Part shown: piece by piece, positions 8,654-16,644 of the stretch | How positions within the stretch are numbered: the stretch's first letter is position 1 | How the letters are laid out: every line of letters starts with the position of its first letter | Assembly (NCBI GenBank): GCA_001898625.1 | Contig: MKUP01000012.1 | Coordinates: 186,001 to 250,000, forward strand | Length of the DNA stretch: 64,000 nt | Source of the DNA: Burkholderiales bacterium 67-32 | GTDB taxonomy: Bacteria > Pseudomonadota > Gammaproteobacteria > Burkholderiales > Burkholderiaceae_B | Direction: 5' to 3' | Notes under the pieces: model-generated | The model's database searches: none | What the model saw: only the letters and a program-made list of their open reading frames with translations | Told to the model about the DNA's origin: nothing | Program-made: the position numbers and the translations under genes

Positions 8654-9640
8654 ATGCCCGCCGCCATACGCCCGCTCCTGCTGTCCGCCACCGACGTCGC
8701 GCGCTGCGCGCCGCCGCTGGCCGACGTCATCCGCGTCGTCGAGGACACCTATCGCCGCGATGCGGCGGGGGAAGTCGAGGTGCCGGCCAAGGTCGCGCTG
8801 CACCCGCACGGTCCGTCGAGCTTCCTGCACGCCATGCCGGCCTGGGTGGGCGGCCAGCAGGCGCTGGGCATGAAGTGGGTGTCGTTCTTTCCGGGTAATG
8901 CCCGGCATGGCGCGCCGGACTCCAGCGCGCTGATCGTGCTGAACGATCCGCTGACCGGCGTGCCGGTGGCCATCATGGACGGGATGTGGATCACCTACGC
9001 CCGCACCGGCGCATGTGCCGCGCTGGCGGCCAGGTATTGCGCGAACCCGGCGCCGCGCCGCGTCGGCCTGGTGGGCTGCGGCGGCCTGGGCGAGTGGTCC
9101 CTGCGCTGCCTGGCGGCGCTGTTCCCCTCGATCGCGGAAGTATTCGTGGCTTCGCAGCGTCCCGCCTCGCGGGCGGACTTCTGCGCGCGCATGGCGGGCC
9201 AGGGGCCGTGGACGCTGACGCCGGTGGACGAGGTCCGGCAGGCCGTGCAGGACATGGACATCGTGGTGTCTTCCGTGCCCAAGCTCCAGACGCATCCCAT
9301 CGTGGCCGAGTGGTGGTCGCCGGGCACGGTGTTGATCCCGCTCGACATCACGGGCTCGTGGGACGACGCCACCTATCGGCGGGCCGACCGCGTGGTGTGC
9401 GATCACCGGGACAACCTGGCGCGCGCCTTCGAGCGCTACCGGCCGGGGCTGGCCATCGACGACGCTCGCGGCGTCGGCATGCAGGACATCGTGAGCGGCC
9501 GCGCCCCGGGACGGGCCGCCACGACGGATCGGGTCATGGCTTTCATGACCGGCATAGGCAGCATAGACGTGGCGGTGGCGTGGGACATCTACCGCCGCGC
9601 CGACGAGCAGAACCGGGGACAACGCTTCGACCTGGCCTAG
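8654..9640 (+). CDS. Ornithine cyclodeaminase/mu-crystallin family protein
   Basis: About 328 aa. The ATG at 8654 is preferred because GGAG at 8645-8648 is well spaced; an in-frame ATG at 8642 would add four residues. The Rossmann motif GLVGCGGLGEWSL lies in the middle. Family residues are visible: Lys in MKWVSFF, Arg in TYARTGA and Asp in PLDITGSWDD. Members reduce imines or ketimines or cyclodeaminate basic amino acids using NAD(P). The cluster context suggests action on an amino acid or imine released by the upstream hydrolases. The exact reaction is not established. Confidence 0.87.
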   Translation: MPAAIRPLLLSATDVARCAPPLADVIRVVEDTYRRDAAGEVEVPAKVALHPHGPSSFLHAMPAWVGGQQALGMKWVSFFPGNARHGAPDSSALIVLNDPLTGVPVAIMDGMWITYARTGACAALAARYCANPAPRRVGLVGCGGLGEWSLRCLAALFPSIAEVFVASQRPASRADFCARMAGQGPWTLTPVDEVRQAVQDMDIVVSSVPKLQTHPIVAEWWSPGTVLIPLDITGSWDDATYRRADRVVCDHRDNLARAFERYRPGLAIDDARGVGMQDIVSGRAPGRAATTDRVMAFMTGIGSIDVAVAWDIYRRADEQNRGQRFDLA

Positions 9641-9682
9641 GCCCGAGCCGGCCAGGGTTTCCTTACATTCATGGGAGTTCTT

Positions 9683-10660
9683 ATGAGCAAGCCATGCAGT
9701 GGATGCCGTTTGGTCCTGGCCATCGCCAGCCTGTCGTTCGCCGCCGCCGCCTTCTCCGCCTATCCCGAGCGGCCGGTCAAGATCGTCCTGCCCTATCCGC
9801 CCGGCGGCGGCGGGGACCTGGTGCTGCGCAACCTGCAGCAGGCCTTGGAGAAGCAGCTCGGGCAGCCCGTCATCATCGACTACAAGGCCGGCGCGGCGGG
9901 CAACATCGGCACGCTGGACGTGGTCAACGCCGCGCCCGACGGCTATACGCTGCTGATGGGGCCGACGAACAACTTCGTCATCAACCAGTTCCTGTTCCCC
10001 AAGATGGGCTTCGATCCGCTGGCGGCGCTGACGCCGGTCAGCCTGCTGGTCGAGCAGCCCTATCTGGTCACGATCACGGGCGCGCTGCCGGCCCGCGACT
10101 ATGCCGGATTCGCCGACTATGCCAAGGCCCACCCGGGCAAGCTGAACTACGGATCGCCGGGCGCGGGTACCGTGCCCCACGTGTCCGCGCTGATGCTGTC
10201 GGACCAGCTGGGCGCGCGCATGGTCCATGTGCCCTATAAGGGCTCGCAGCCCGGGGTGCAGGCGCTGGTCGCCAACGACGTGCAACTGCTGATCGCCAGC
10301 TACGGCATCGTTGCCGGGCAGATCGCGGCGGGGCGCATCCGCGCCGTGGCGGTGGCCGCCGACCAGCGGCTGCCGGCCCTGCCGCAGGTCCCGACCACGG
10401 CCGAGGTCGGCCTGCCGCCGGGCGTCATCCTGGCCAACTGGTGGGGCATCGCGGCGCCGCGCGGCACCGATCCGGCCATCGTCGAGCGGCTGGCCGGCGC
10501 CTTGCGCGCGGCGGTCAATGATCCGGATGTGCAGCGCAAGTTCGTCGAGCAAGGCACGCTGCCGATCGCGAATTCTCCCGCGCAGTTCGCCGGCCGCCTG
10601 CGGGACGAGGCGCGGGCCTGGAAGGACATCATCACCCGGACGGGTGTGACGATAGAGTGA
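9683..10660 (+). CDS. Bug-family tripartite tricarboxylate transporter substrate-binding protein
   Basis: 325 aa from the ATG at 9683, chosen because GGGAG at 9673-9677 precedes it; an in-frame ATG at 9671 overlaps that ribosome site. The leader ends near AAFSAYPERP, and the mature part has IVLPYPPGGGGDLVLRNL, IDYKAGAAGNIGT in place of the usual VENRPGA, and APDGYTLLMG. It is the last gene of the MarR-headed cluster and is the likely receptor for that cluster's substrate. A perfect hairpin follows eight bases after its stop. Confidence 0.93.
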   Translation: MSKPCSGCRLVLAIASLSFAAAAFSAYPERPVKIVLPYPPGGGGDLVLRNLQQALEKQLGQPVIIDYKAGAAGNIGTLDVVNAAPDGYTLLMGPTNNFVINQFLFPKMGFDPLAALTPVSLLVEQPYLVTITGALPARDYAGFADYAKAHPGKLNYGSPGAGTVPHVSALMLSDQLGARMVHVPYKGSQPGVQALVANDVQLLIASYGIVAGQIAAGRIRAVAVAADQRLPALPQVPTTAEVGLPPGVILANWWGIAAPRGTDPAIVERLAGALRAAVNDPDVQRKFVEQGTLPIANSPAQFAGRLRDEARAWKDIITRTGVTIE

Positions 10661-10667
10661 AGGCGGT

Positions 10668-10692
10668 GCGATGACCCCTGGCGGGTCATCGC
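10668..10692. terminator. Bidirectional terminator-like hairpin between convergent genes
   Basis: GCGATGACCC (10668-10677), a 5-nt loop and GGGTCATCGC (10683-10692) form a perfect 10-bp stem between the Bug stop at 10660 and the MarR stop at 10699. There is no T-tract on either side, so intrinsic termination is uncertain. Confidence 0.5.
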
Positions 10693-10698
10693 GGCGAA

Positions 10699-11241
10699 TC
10701 AGCCCGCCGTGTCCGGATCGCGCGGCGCGCGCCGCCGGCCGCGTGGCTTGGGCCGGTAGTACAGCGTGGCCACGCCCAGCATCTTGGACAACAGCCGCAG
10801 CAGTTGTTGTCTTTCCTTGGCCGTAAGAGGCTGGACGACCTCGTCCTGGATGTCTTCCAGCATCGGCCCCAATTGTTCGAGCAGCGCCAGGCCTTCGGCC
10901 GAGGCTTCCACGCGCTGACGCCGGCCGTCGGGCCGGCGCACGATCAACGAGCGTTGTTCCAGCCGGGCGGCCACCTGTCCGGTGGTCGAGGTATCGAGCC
11001 CCACGATGTCACCCAGTTCGGCCTGGTCCACACCGGGCCGTATCGAGATCGTCTTGAGCACGACGTACTGGATGGGCGTGAGGTTGAAGCGCCGGGTGAT
11101 GGGCGCGAAGGCCAGCGTGGTCTTCTGCTTGGCGCGCCGGATCAGGTGCCCCGGCATGCTGTACATGACCAGCAGCGGATCGGGCTCGCCGCGCGTAGAG
11201 CCGGCGCTGGCCGGCAGTTCGTGGTCGGGTTCGGGCTGCAT
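10699..11241 (-). CDS. MarR-family transcriptional regulator
   Basis: 180 aa. The winged helix (NLTPIQYVVLKTISIRPGVDQAELGDIVGLDTSTTGQVAARLEQRSLIVRRPDGRRQRVEAS) occupies about residues 50-115, followed by the dimerisation helices and a basic tail (RPKPRGRRRAPRD). It is divergent from the Rieske oxygenase operon, whose start is 186 nt away across a very AT-rich intergenic region holding palindromes and a good promoter. It is therefore the probable local regulator of that operon. The ligand is likely an aromatic acid, by analogy with many MarR proteins beside oxygenases; this is inference. Confidence 0.92.
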   Translation of the reverse strand: MQPEPDHELPASAGSTRGEPDPLLVMYSMPGHLIRRAKQKTTLAFAPITRRFNLTPIQYVVLKTISIRPGVDQAELGDIVGLDTSTTGQVAARLEQRSLIVRRPDGRRQRVEASAEGLALLEQLGPMLEDIQDEVVQPLTAKERQQLLRLLSKMLGVATLYYRPKPRGRRRAPRDPDTAG

Positions 11242-11354
11242 GGAATCTCCTCGGCGGCAACGTTACCACACCCGTCGCCCGAGCTTGTCCACTTATATGC
11301 ATGCTTATACGTGTACAAATTAACAATTCTATATAAAACAAGTAGTTATGGAAT

Positions 11355-11398
11355 TAATGAATTCATTATTTGACATGTTATTTCCATCTTCTTATAGT
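11355..11398 (+). promoter_or_regulatory. Sigma-70 promoter with adjacent 14-bp palindrome (Rieske operon)
   Basis: TTGACA at 11370-11375 and TATAGT at 11393-11398 are separated by exactly 17 nt. A perfect palindrome, TAATGAATTCATTA, lies at 11355-11368 directly against the -35 box. It is a plausible operator for the divergent MarR protein. A second short structure, CTTATA-TGCATG-CTTATA, lies at 11292-11309. Confidence 0.7.
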
Positions 11399-11427
11399 GT
11401 TCGCATGCTAGAACCCAGGGGATGAAA

Positions 11428-12558
11428 ATGAGTGACACCGCGGTCAAGGAATTGGTCCAGTTGATTCCGGAAGGCCTGCCGACCGGCCTGCGCAACTACT
11501 GGTATCCGATCCTGCAAACGGAAGAACTGCCCGCCGGCAAGCCGGTCGGGCTGAAGGTGCTGGGCGAGAACCTCGCCGCCTGGCGCGGCGCCGACGGCCA
11601 GCCGAATGTCGTGCGCGATCGCTGTCCGCATCGCAGCATCCGGCTGTCGGTCGGCCGTGTCATGGATGGCGAGCTGCAATGCCTGATGCATGGGCTGCGT
11701 TTCGACGGCGAAGGCCGCTGCACGCTGATTCCGTGGGAAACCGCGCATACCCCCCACCACGACCGGCTGGGCGTGCCCGCGTATCCGGCGCGGGAACTGG
11801 GGGGCTACGTCTGGGCCTATCTGGGCGATCCGGTCCGCTTCCCGCCGCCGCCGCTCGAGACCCAGGTTCCCGAGGAACTGCTCAAGCCCGACGAATTCAT
11901 CTGCTTCCGGCTGCCCACCTCCACCTGGAAGGCCAACTGGCTGCTGGCCATCGACGGCAGCGACGGTTTCCACGCCATCGTGCTGCACACCGATTCACAG
12001 GCCGTGCACCGCGCCGAACGCAAGCCGGGCAGCACCGAGGTGCCGCTGGAAGACCGCCGCATCAAGATCATCCGTACCTCGCACGGCGTGCGCGGTGTGT
12101 CGGTCGACCTGGAAGGCGAGCCGATCAACCACGGCCACTTCACCGTGGACGTCAAGGGCCAGCGCTTCTGCCTGCCCTGTCTGACCACCAATCCCATCAT
12201 GCCGGCGCCGGGCGCCGCGCCCTACGCGTCGCGGCTGTGGCAAATTCCGCAGGATGCCCAGCACACGACGGTGGTCCGCTTTCTGTCCTGGCGGGCCCGG
12301 ACCGAGGCCGAACGCGCCACCGCCACGCGCCTGTTCAACGAGGTGGCGCTGCCGCGGCTGGAGCTGGTCAACGCCGAGGACGCCTTCGCCGCCGAGGCGC
12401 AGGGCGACCTGATCGAGGCACGCTCGCGCGAATACCTGCTGGCACCGGACGAGGACGTGATCAAGGTGCGCCGGCTGCTGCGCACCGCCTTCGTGTCGCA
12501 GGCCCAGCATGGCGAGCGCATCGACAACCCGGCCGGCTCGCTGGCCTACCCCGCCTAG
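11428..12558 (+). CDS. Rieske (2Fe-2S) aromatic ring-hydroxylating/O-demethylating oxygenase
   Basis: 376 aa from the ATG at 11428, which has AGGGG at 11417-11421; an ATG at 11422 touches that site. The Rieske cluster ligands are C66, H68, C85 and H88 (CPH...CLMH). The mononuclear iron site is suggested by D176, H182 and H187 (DGSDGFHAIVLH). Length and layout resemble the one-component alpha-subunit oxygenases such as vanillate demethylase and phthalate 4,5-dioxygenase, which need a separate reductase. No reductase gene is seen in the window. An SDR and a Bug receptor follow in the same operon. Confidence 0.92.
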   Translation: MSDTAVKELVQLIPEGLPTGLRNYWYPILQTEELPAGKPVGLKVLGENLAAWRGADGQPNVVRDRCPHRSIRLSVGRVMDGELQCLMHGLRFDGEGRCTLIPWETAHTPHHDRLGVPAYPARELGGYVWAYLGDPVRFPPPPLETQVPEELLKPDEFICFRLPTSTWKANWLLAIDGSDGFHAIVLHTDSQAVHRAERKPGSTEVPLEDRRIKIIRTSHGVRGVSVDLEGEPINHGHFTVDVKGQRFCLPCLTTNPIMPAPGAAPYASRLWQIPQDAQHTTVVRFLSWRARTEAERATATRLFNEVALPRLELVNAEDAFAAEAQGDLIEARSREYLLAPDEDVIKVRRLLRTAFVSQAQHGERIDNPAGSLAYPA

Positions 12559-12566
12559 GAGCGCGC

Positions 12567-13346
12567 ATGGGACACAGGCTCGAAGGCAGGACCGCGCTGG
12601 TCACCGGCGGCGCGGGCGGCATCGGCCAGGCCATTGCCGCCTTGTTCGCCGATGAAGGCGCGCGCGTGATCCTGGTGGATCGCGACGCCGAGGCGCTGGC
12701 GGCGGCCGTGGCGCGCCTGGGCGGCGAGCGCATCGCCGCCGCCACCTGCGACATCGCCGACGAAGTCCAGGTGGCGCGCCTGGGCGACGCCATCCGGGCG
12801 GACGGCGATGCGCTCGACATCCTGGTCAACAACGCCGCCACGCGCGAATACCACCGCCTGGCCGACGCCGATGCCGCCTCGTGGCAGCGCATCCTGTCGG
12901 TCAACGTGGTCGGCGCCAGCCTGGTCACCGCGCTCGCCCTGCCCTGGCTGCGCCGGTCAGGGCGCGGCGCGGTGGTCAACGTCGCCTCCACCTTCGGCAT
13001 CTGCGGCCGCGCCGGCATGGGGCAATACGACGCCACCAAGGCGGCGATGGTCGCGGCGACCCGGGTGCTGGCCATCGAGGAAGCGCGGCACGGCGTGCGC
13101 GCCAATGCCGTGTGTCCTGGATCGGTGCTGACCGGGTTCACGCTGGGCCGCGCCGCCGCGCGCGGCCTGTCCGAGGCCGAGTTGAAGGACGGCGGCTTCG
13201 TGCCCGCGCCCATCGCCCGCTGGGGCGAGCCGGCCGAGATCGCGGCGCCGGTGTTGTGGCTGGCTTCCGACGAAGCCTCGTTCATCACGGGCGCCGTGCT
13301 GCCCGTGGACGGCGGGGTGTCGGCCAGCGGTACGCGCGTCGCCTAG
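12567..13346 (+). CDS. Short-chain dehydrogenase/reductase (SDR)
   Basis: 259 aa starting at 12567, 8 nt after the Rieske gene; TAGGAG overlapping the upstream stop is its likely ribosome site. The nucleotide-binding motif TGGAGGIG lies at 13-20, NNAA near residue 90, and the catalytic triad is S141, Y154 and K158. D37 after the second strand (VDRD) suggests NAD(H) preference. Next to a ring-hydroxylating oxygenase, a cis-dihydrodiol dehydrogenase that rearomatises the product is the natural guess, but any alcohol oxidation is possible. Confidence 0.9.
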   Translation: MGHRLEGRTALVTGGAGGIGQAIAALFADEGARVILVDRDAEALAAAVARLGGERIAAATCDIADEVQVARLGDAIRADGDALDILVNNAATREYHRLADADAASWQRILSVNVVGASLVTALALPWLRRSGRGAVVNVASTFGICGRAGMGQYDATKAAMVAATRVLAIEEARHGVRANAVCPGSVLTGFTLGRAAARGLSEAELKDGGFVPAPIARWGEPAEIAAPVLWLASDEASFITGAVLPVDGGVSASGTRVA

Positions 13347-13383
13347 CCGCGGCGTTTCCACTCTTTTGTTCAGGATGCTCCGT

Positions 13384-14358
13384 ATGAAAACCGTTGCCGC
13401 ACTCCTGCTGTCCTGTGCCGCCTGCCTGCCGATGGCGGCCGCCCATGGGGCCGACGCCGACTACCCGTCGCGGCCCATCACCATCGTCGTTCCCTTCCCG
13501 CCCGGTGGCAGTCCGGACATGCTGGCCCGCGTGATCGGCGACAAGCTGGGCCAGCGCCTGGGCCAGACCGTCGTGGTCGAGAACCGCCCCGGCGCGAGCG
13601 GCACCATCGGCGCCGCGCACGTGGCCCGTGCGGCGCCCGACGGCCATACGCTGATGATGACGCCCAACACCTTCGTGCTGTCGCCATTGGTGTTGCCCAA
13701 GGGCGTCGTGACCTTCGACGTGCAGGCCGACTTCGCGCCGGTGATCCTGCCGGCCAAGACGCTGATGGTGCTGGCGGCGCATCCGCGCCTGGCCGTCAAG
13801 AACCTGCCCGAGCTGGTCACCTACGCCAAGGCCCACCCCGGCCTGACCTACACGGGTTCGGCCAACGGTTCGCCGCAGCACGTGGCTGGCGAAATGCTCA
13901 AGCAGATGGCCGGCATCGACATGTCCTTCGTGTCGTACAAGGGGCTGGCGCCGGCGCTGAACGACACGCTGGGCGGACACGTGGACCTGATCTTCGTGCC
14001 CTACGGCAACGTCGCGCAGCATGTGAAGGCCGGCGCGCTGACCGTGCTGGGCGGCCTGGACGAGGAACGCCTGGCGTCGGCGCCCGAGATCGTGCCGCTG
14101 CGCGAGCAAGGCTACCCGCGCATGGTGGTCGGCGTATGGACGGGGCTGTTCGCGCCGCGCGGCACGCCGGCGCCCATCGTCGACAAGCTCAACCGCGAGA
14201 TCAATGCGATCCTGGCGCTGCCCGACGTGAAGCAGCGGCTGGAAGGCGCCAGCCAGATCCTGGTCGGCGGGCCGCCGGCGACGCTGGCCAAGGTGGTCAA
14301 GCGCGACCTGGACACCTACGCGCCCATCGTCCGCAGCGCCGGCATCACGGCGGACTGA
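13384..14358 (+). CDS. Bug-family tripartite tricarboxylate transporter substrate-binding protein
   Basis: 324 aa from the ATG at 13384, preceded by AGGAT at 13372-13376. The leader MKTVAALLLSCAACLPMAAAHGAD is followed by YPSRPITIVVPFPPGGSPD, VENRPGASGTIGA and APDGHTLMMT. It is the third gene of the oxygenase - SDR operon and is probably its receptor. Its stop lies 10 nt from the stop of the convergent decarboxylase-like gene. Confidence 0.93.
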   Translation: MKTVAALLLSCAACLPMAAAHGADADYPSRPITIVVPFPPGGSPDMLARVIGDKLGQRLGQTVVVENRPGASGTIGAAHVARAAPDGHTLMMTPNTFVLSPLVLPKGVVTFDVQADFAPVILPAKTLMVLAAHPRLAVKNLPELVTYAKAHPGLTYTGSANGSPQHVAGEMLKQMAGIDMSFVSYKGLAPALNDTLGGHVDLIFVPYGNVAQHVKAGALTVLGGLDEERLASAPEIVPLREQGYPRMVVGVWTGLFAPRGTPAPIVDKLNREINAILALPDVKQRLEGASQILVGGPPATLAKVVKRDLDTYAPIVRSAGITAD

Positions 14359-14368
14359 GGCGCCGGCC

Positions 14369-15337
14369 TCAGGTTTGCAGCATCGACGGCCAGAACATTT
14401 CTTCCGGCTCGTACTTGCGCGGCGTCAGGCCTTGCCTGTGGGCATAGGCCAGCATGCGGTCGACTTCGTGGCGGGTCTTGGCAAAGCCCCAGGGGTAGAT
14501 GTCGGGCCCCGCCGCGCGGCGCTCTTCTTCCCATAGCGCGCGATACCACAGCGAAGTGGTGTGAATGCGCGCCCATTCCTCCTGCTTGCGGTAGCAGGCC
14601 TGCTTGGACGCCTCCCAGGCGTCGTACAGGCTTTGCGCCACCCACGGATGGGCCTCGAGGATGGCCGTGCGCACCAGCAGCGTGTGCATGATGGGAAAGC
14701 AGCGCGTGCGGGCGAAATAGGCGCGTTCTTCGGCGCCGTGGTCGGGGAACAGGAACCCGATGTCGGGATGGACGCCGGGCGCCCACACTTCGGTGGTGAT
14801 GCCCGCGTCGATCGCGCCCGAGGCCAGCAGGTCGTACTGCGAGGACCCGGCCGGGGCGATCTCCATCTTCAGCCACGGCGGCGGCGTCCAGTCCGGCAGC
14901 CGCACCGGCTGCCAGGCCACCCAGGTGATGGACGACAGGTCGACGCCGTAGTCTTCCTCCAGGATGCCCTTGGCCCACAGCGCGGCGCTGGTGGCCCAGG
15001 TCTGCACGCCTACGCGGCGCCCGTTCAGGTCCGACGGCTTGGCGATGCTGCTGCGCCGGTTGATGTAGATGTACGAGTGCCGGAACATGCGCTTGACGAA
15101 GATCGGCAGCGCGGTGAAGCCCAGGGTGCGGCGCGGCAGGTCGGCGATGTAGGTGCCGGTGAAGAATTCCGCGACGTCGAACAGGCCGCGCGCGCTTTGC
15201 GACTGGCGGCTGACGTCGTCGTCGTTGACGGTGATGTCGAGCTCGATGCCTCGCGGACGCACGCTGCCGTCGATGAGGGCCTGGGCGCGGTCGTAGGGAC
15301 CGCAGGTCATGCTGAGTTTCAAGGGCGGCGCGGACAA
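14369..15337 (-). CDS. 4,5-dihydroxyphthalate decarboxylase-like / NMT1-type periplasmic-fold protein
   Basis: 322 aa with a TTG start at 15337 chosen because AAGGAG precedes it by 6 nt; the next ATG is nine codons further in. The N-terminus LKLSMTCGPYDRAQALIDGSVRPRGIELD and the segment FIKRMFRHSYIYIN-like (here FVKRMFRHSYIYINRRS) are typical of the 4,5-dihydroxyphthalate decarboxylase family, a decarboxylase on a solute-binding-protein fold. No signal peptide is present, so it is cytosolic. It lies 26 nt after a Bug gene on the same strand and faces the Rieske - SDR operon, so it could perform the decarboxylation step of that route. Confidence 0.82.
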   Translation of the reverse strand: MSAPPLKLSMTCGPYDRAQALIDGSVRPRGIELDITVNDDDVSRQSQSARGLFDVAEFFTGTYIADLPRRTLGFTALPIFVKRMFRHSYIYINRRSSIAKPSDLNGRRVGVQTWATSAALWAKGILEEDYGVDLSSITWVAWQPVRLPDWTPPPWLKMEIAPAGSSQYDLLASGAIDAGITTEVWAPGVHPDIGFLFPDHGAEERAYFARTRCFPIMHTLLVRTAILEAHPWVAQSLYDAWEASKQACYRKQEEWARIHTTSLWYRALWEEERRAAGPDIYPWGFAKTRHEVDRMLAYAHRQGLTPRKYEPEEMFWPSMLQT

Positions 15338-15363
15338 CGGGGACTCCTTGCTGCGGGGGGCGA

Positions 15364-16353
15364 TCAGTTCGCGCGGATCTTCAGTTCGGCGGTCAGGCGG
15401 CGATAGCGTTCGTCGTCTTCGCGCATCTGCCGGGTCAGCGCCTCGGGCGGGCCGCCTTCCGGCTCGTAGCCGAGCTGGTCGAGCCGGGCGCGCATGGCCG
15501 GATCCTTCAGCACGGCATTGATGTCCTGGTTGAGCCGGGCGATGACGGGCGCCGGCGTGCCCAGCGGCGCCAGGATGCCGAACCAGGCGGTGGCCTGCAC
15601 GTCGCGATAGCCCAGCTCGGCCATGGTCGGCACGTCCGGCATCTGCGGCGCGCGCCGGGGCGAGGAGGTGGCGAGCGCGCGCAGCATGCCGTCGCGGAAG
15701 TACTGGGTGTTGCCCGAGGTGGGCATCCAGGCCATGTTGACTTGCCCGCCCAGCAGCGCCGTCACCATCTTGGCCACGCCGCCGTAGGGCACGCTGGTCA
15801 GCTCCAGTCCGGACTCCTTGTGGAACTGCTCGCCCATCACGTTCATCGGCGAACCGTTGTCGCCGCCGGAGTAGGGGAAGCCGGGCTCCTTCTTCGCCAC
15901 CGCGATGAAGTCCTTCACCGTCTTGATGCCGTGGCTGTCGGCGAACTTGCCGTTGACGGCCATGACCATCATGGTCGACACCGGCATCACCACCGGCGCC
16001 AGTTCCTTCGTGACGCTGACCGTGGCGGCGTTCTGCGCCAGCACGTAGGGGGCGATGACCAGCGTGTTGGGCATCAGGAACAGCGTGTAGCCGTCGGGCG
16101 CGGACCGTGCGGCCTGGCGCGCCGCGATCATGCCGGAGGCGCCGGGCCGGTTCTCGACGATGACGTTCTGGCCCAGGCGCGGCTGCAGGCGCTCGGCCAG
16201 GACGCGGGCGAAGGTGTCGACCCCCGCGCCGACGCCCGACGAGACGATCAAGGTCAAGGGCCGGGTGGGCCAGGCCTCGCCCTGGGCGTGGGCCGCCCAG
16301 GGCAGCAGACAGGCCGCGGCGGCGGCGAGGGCAAGACGGCGAAGGCAATGCAT
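15364..16353 (-). CDS. Bug-family tripartite tricarboxylate transporter substrate-binding protein (atypical first motif)
   Basis: 329 aa. The signal peptide ends near AAHAQGEAWP. The usual VPFPPGG segment is replaced by IVSSGVGAGVDTFARVL, which alters the loop that contacts the ligand carboxylate in known Bug structures. VENRPGASGMIAA and APDGYTLFLM are normal. It is the first gene of a two-gene operon with the dihydroxyphthalate decarboxylase-like gene, behind a good promoter at 16414-16442. Confidence 0.91.
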   Translation of the reverse strand: MHCLRRLALAAAAACLLPWAAHAQGEAWPTRPLTLIVSSGVGAGVDTFARVLAERLQPRLGQNVIVENRPGASGMIAARQAARSAPDGYTLFLMPNTLVIAPYVLAQNAATVSVTKELAPVVMPVSTMMVMAVNGKFADSHGIKTVKDFIAVAKKEPGFPYSGGDNGSPMNVMGEQFHKESGLELTSVPYGGVAKMVTALLGGQVNMAWMPTSGNTQYFRDGMLRALATSSPRRAPQMPDVPTMAELGYRDVQATAWFGILAPLGTPAPVIARLNQDINAVLKDPAMRARLDQLGYEPEGGPPEALTRQMREDDERYRRLTAELKIRAN

Positions 16354-16413
16354 GAGAGGGCCCCTGAACGATGTGCGGACCGGCTGGGGTCCATGTCATG
16401 AAAACGTGAGGCG

Positions 16414-16442
16414 ACTATATCAATACGGAAATATCAAATCAA
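16414..16442 (-). promoter_or_regulatory. Sigma-70 promoter for the Bug - decarboxylase-like operon
   Basis: On the minus strand TTGATT (16442-16437) and TATAGT (16419-16414) are separated by 17 nt, inside a strongly AT-rich stretch that runs on to about 16510. The expected start point is about 55 nt upstream of the ATG at 16353. The rest of 16354-16644 contains no gene. Confidence 0.65.
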
Positions 16443-16561
16443 TATAATTTATAACATACTGATTTTTAAGGAATTAATAATAAGTACAGTTATACGTACA
16501 CTTAAATTGAATCGGACGCTGGCCCGCCTGCCGGCGGACGGCCGCGCGCCACCGCCATTTC

Positions 16562-16626
16562 TTGACACGGTTTCTTCCTTTGCCGCACTATGGTCGATAA
16601 GCGGTCATTAATAACCGCTAAGCGGA
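16562..16626 (+). promoter_or_regulatory. Promoter region with IclR-type operator (copy 1)
   Basis: TTGACA at 16562-16567 is a perfect -35 box, with a weak -10 (CACTAT, 16586-16591). Just downstream, AGCGGT (16600-16605), 8 nt, ACCGCT (16614-16619), one A and AGCGGA (16621-16626) make three half-sites. The same arrangement occurs upstream of the IclR gene at 19756-19782. Its position across the likely start point suggests repression. Confidence 0.65.
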
Positions 16627-16644
16627 CAATAAAGGAGACCATCG

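Noticed and set aside
11422-11427. ATG at 11422 as start of the Rieske gene
   Set aside because: It abuts the AGGGG ribosome-site sequence, leaving no spacer; the ATG at 11428 is correctly spaced.
14369-16399. One 676-codon minus-strand protein
   Set aside because: Only its C-terminal 322 residues are a real protein; the N-terminal part is the out-of-frame shadow of the Bug gene at 15364-16353.
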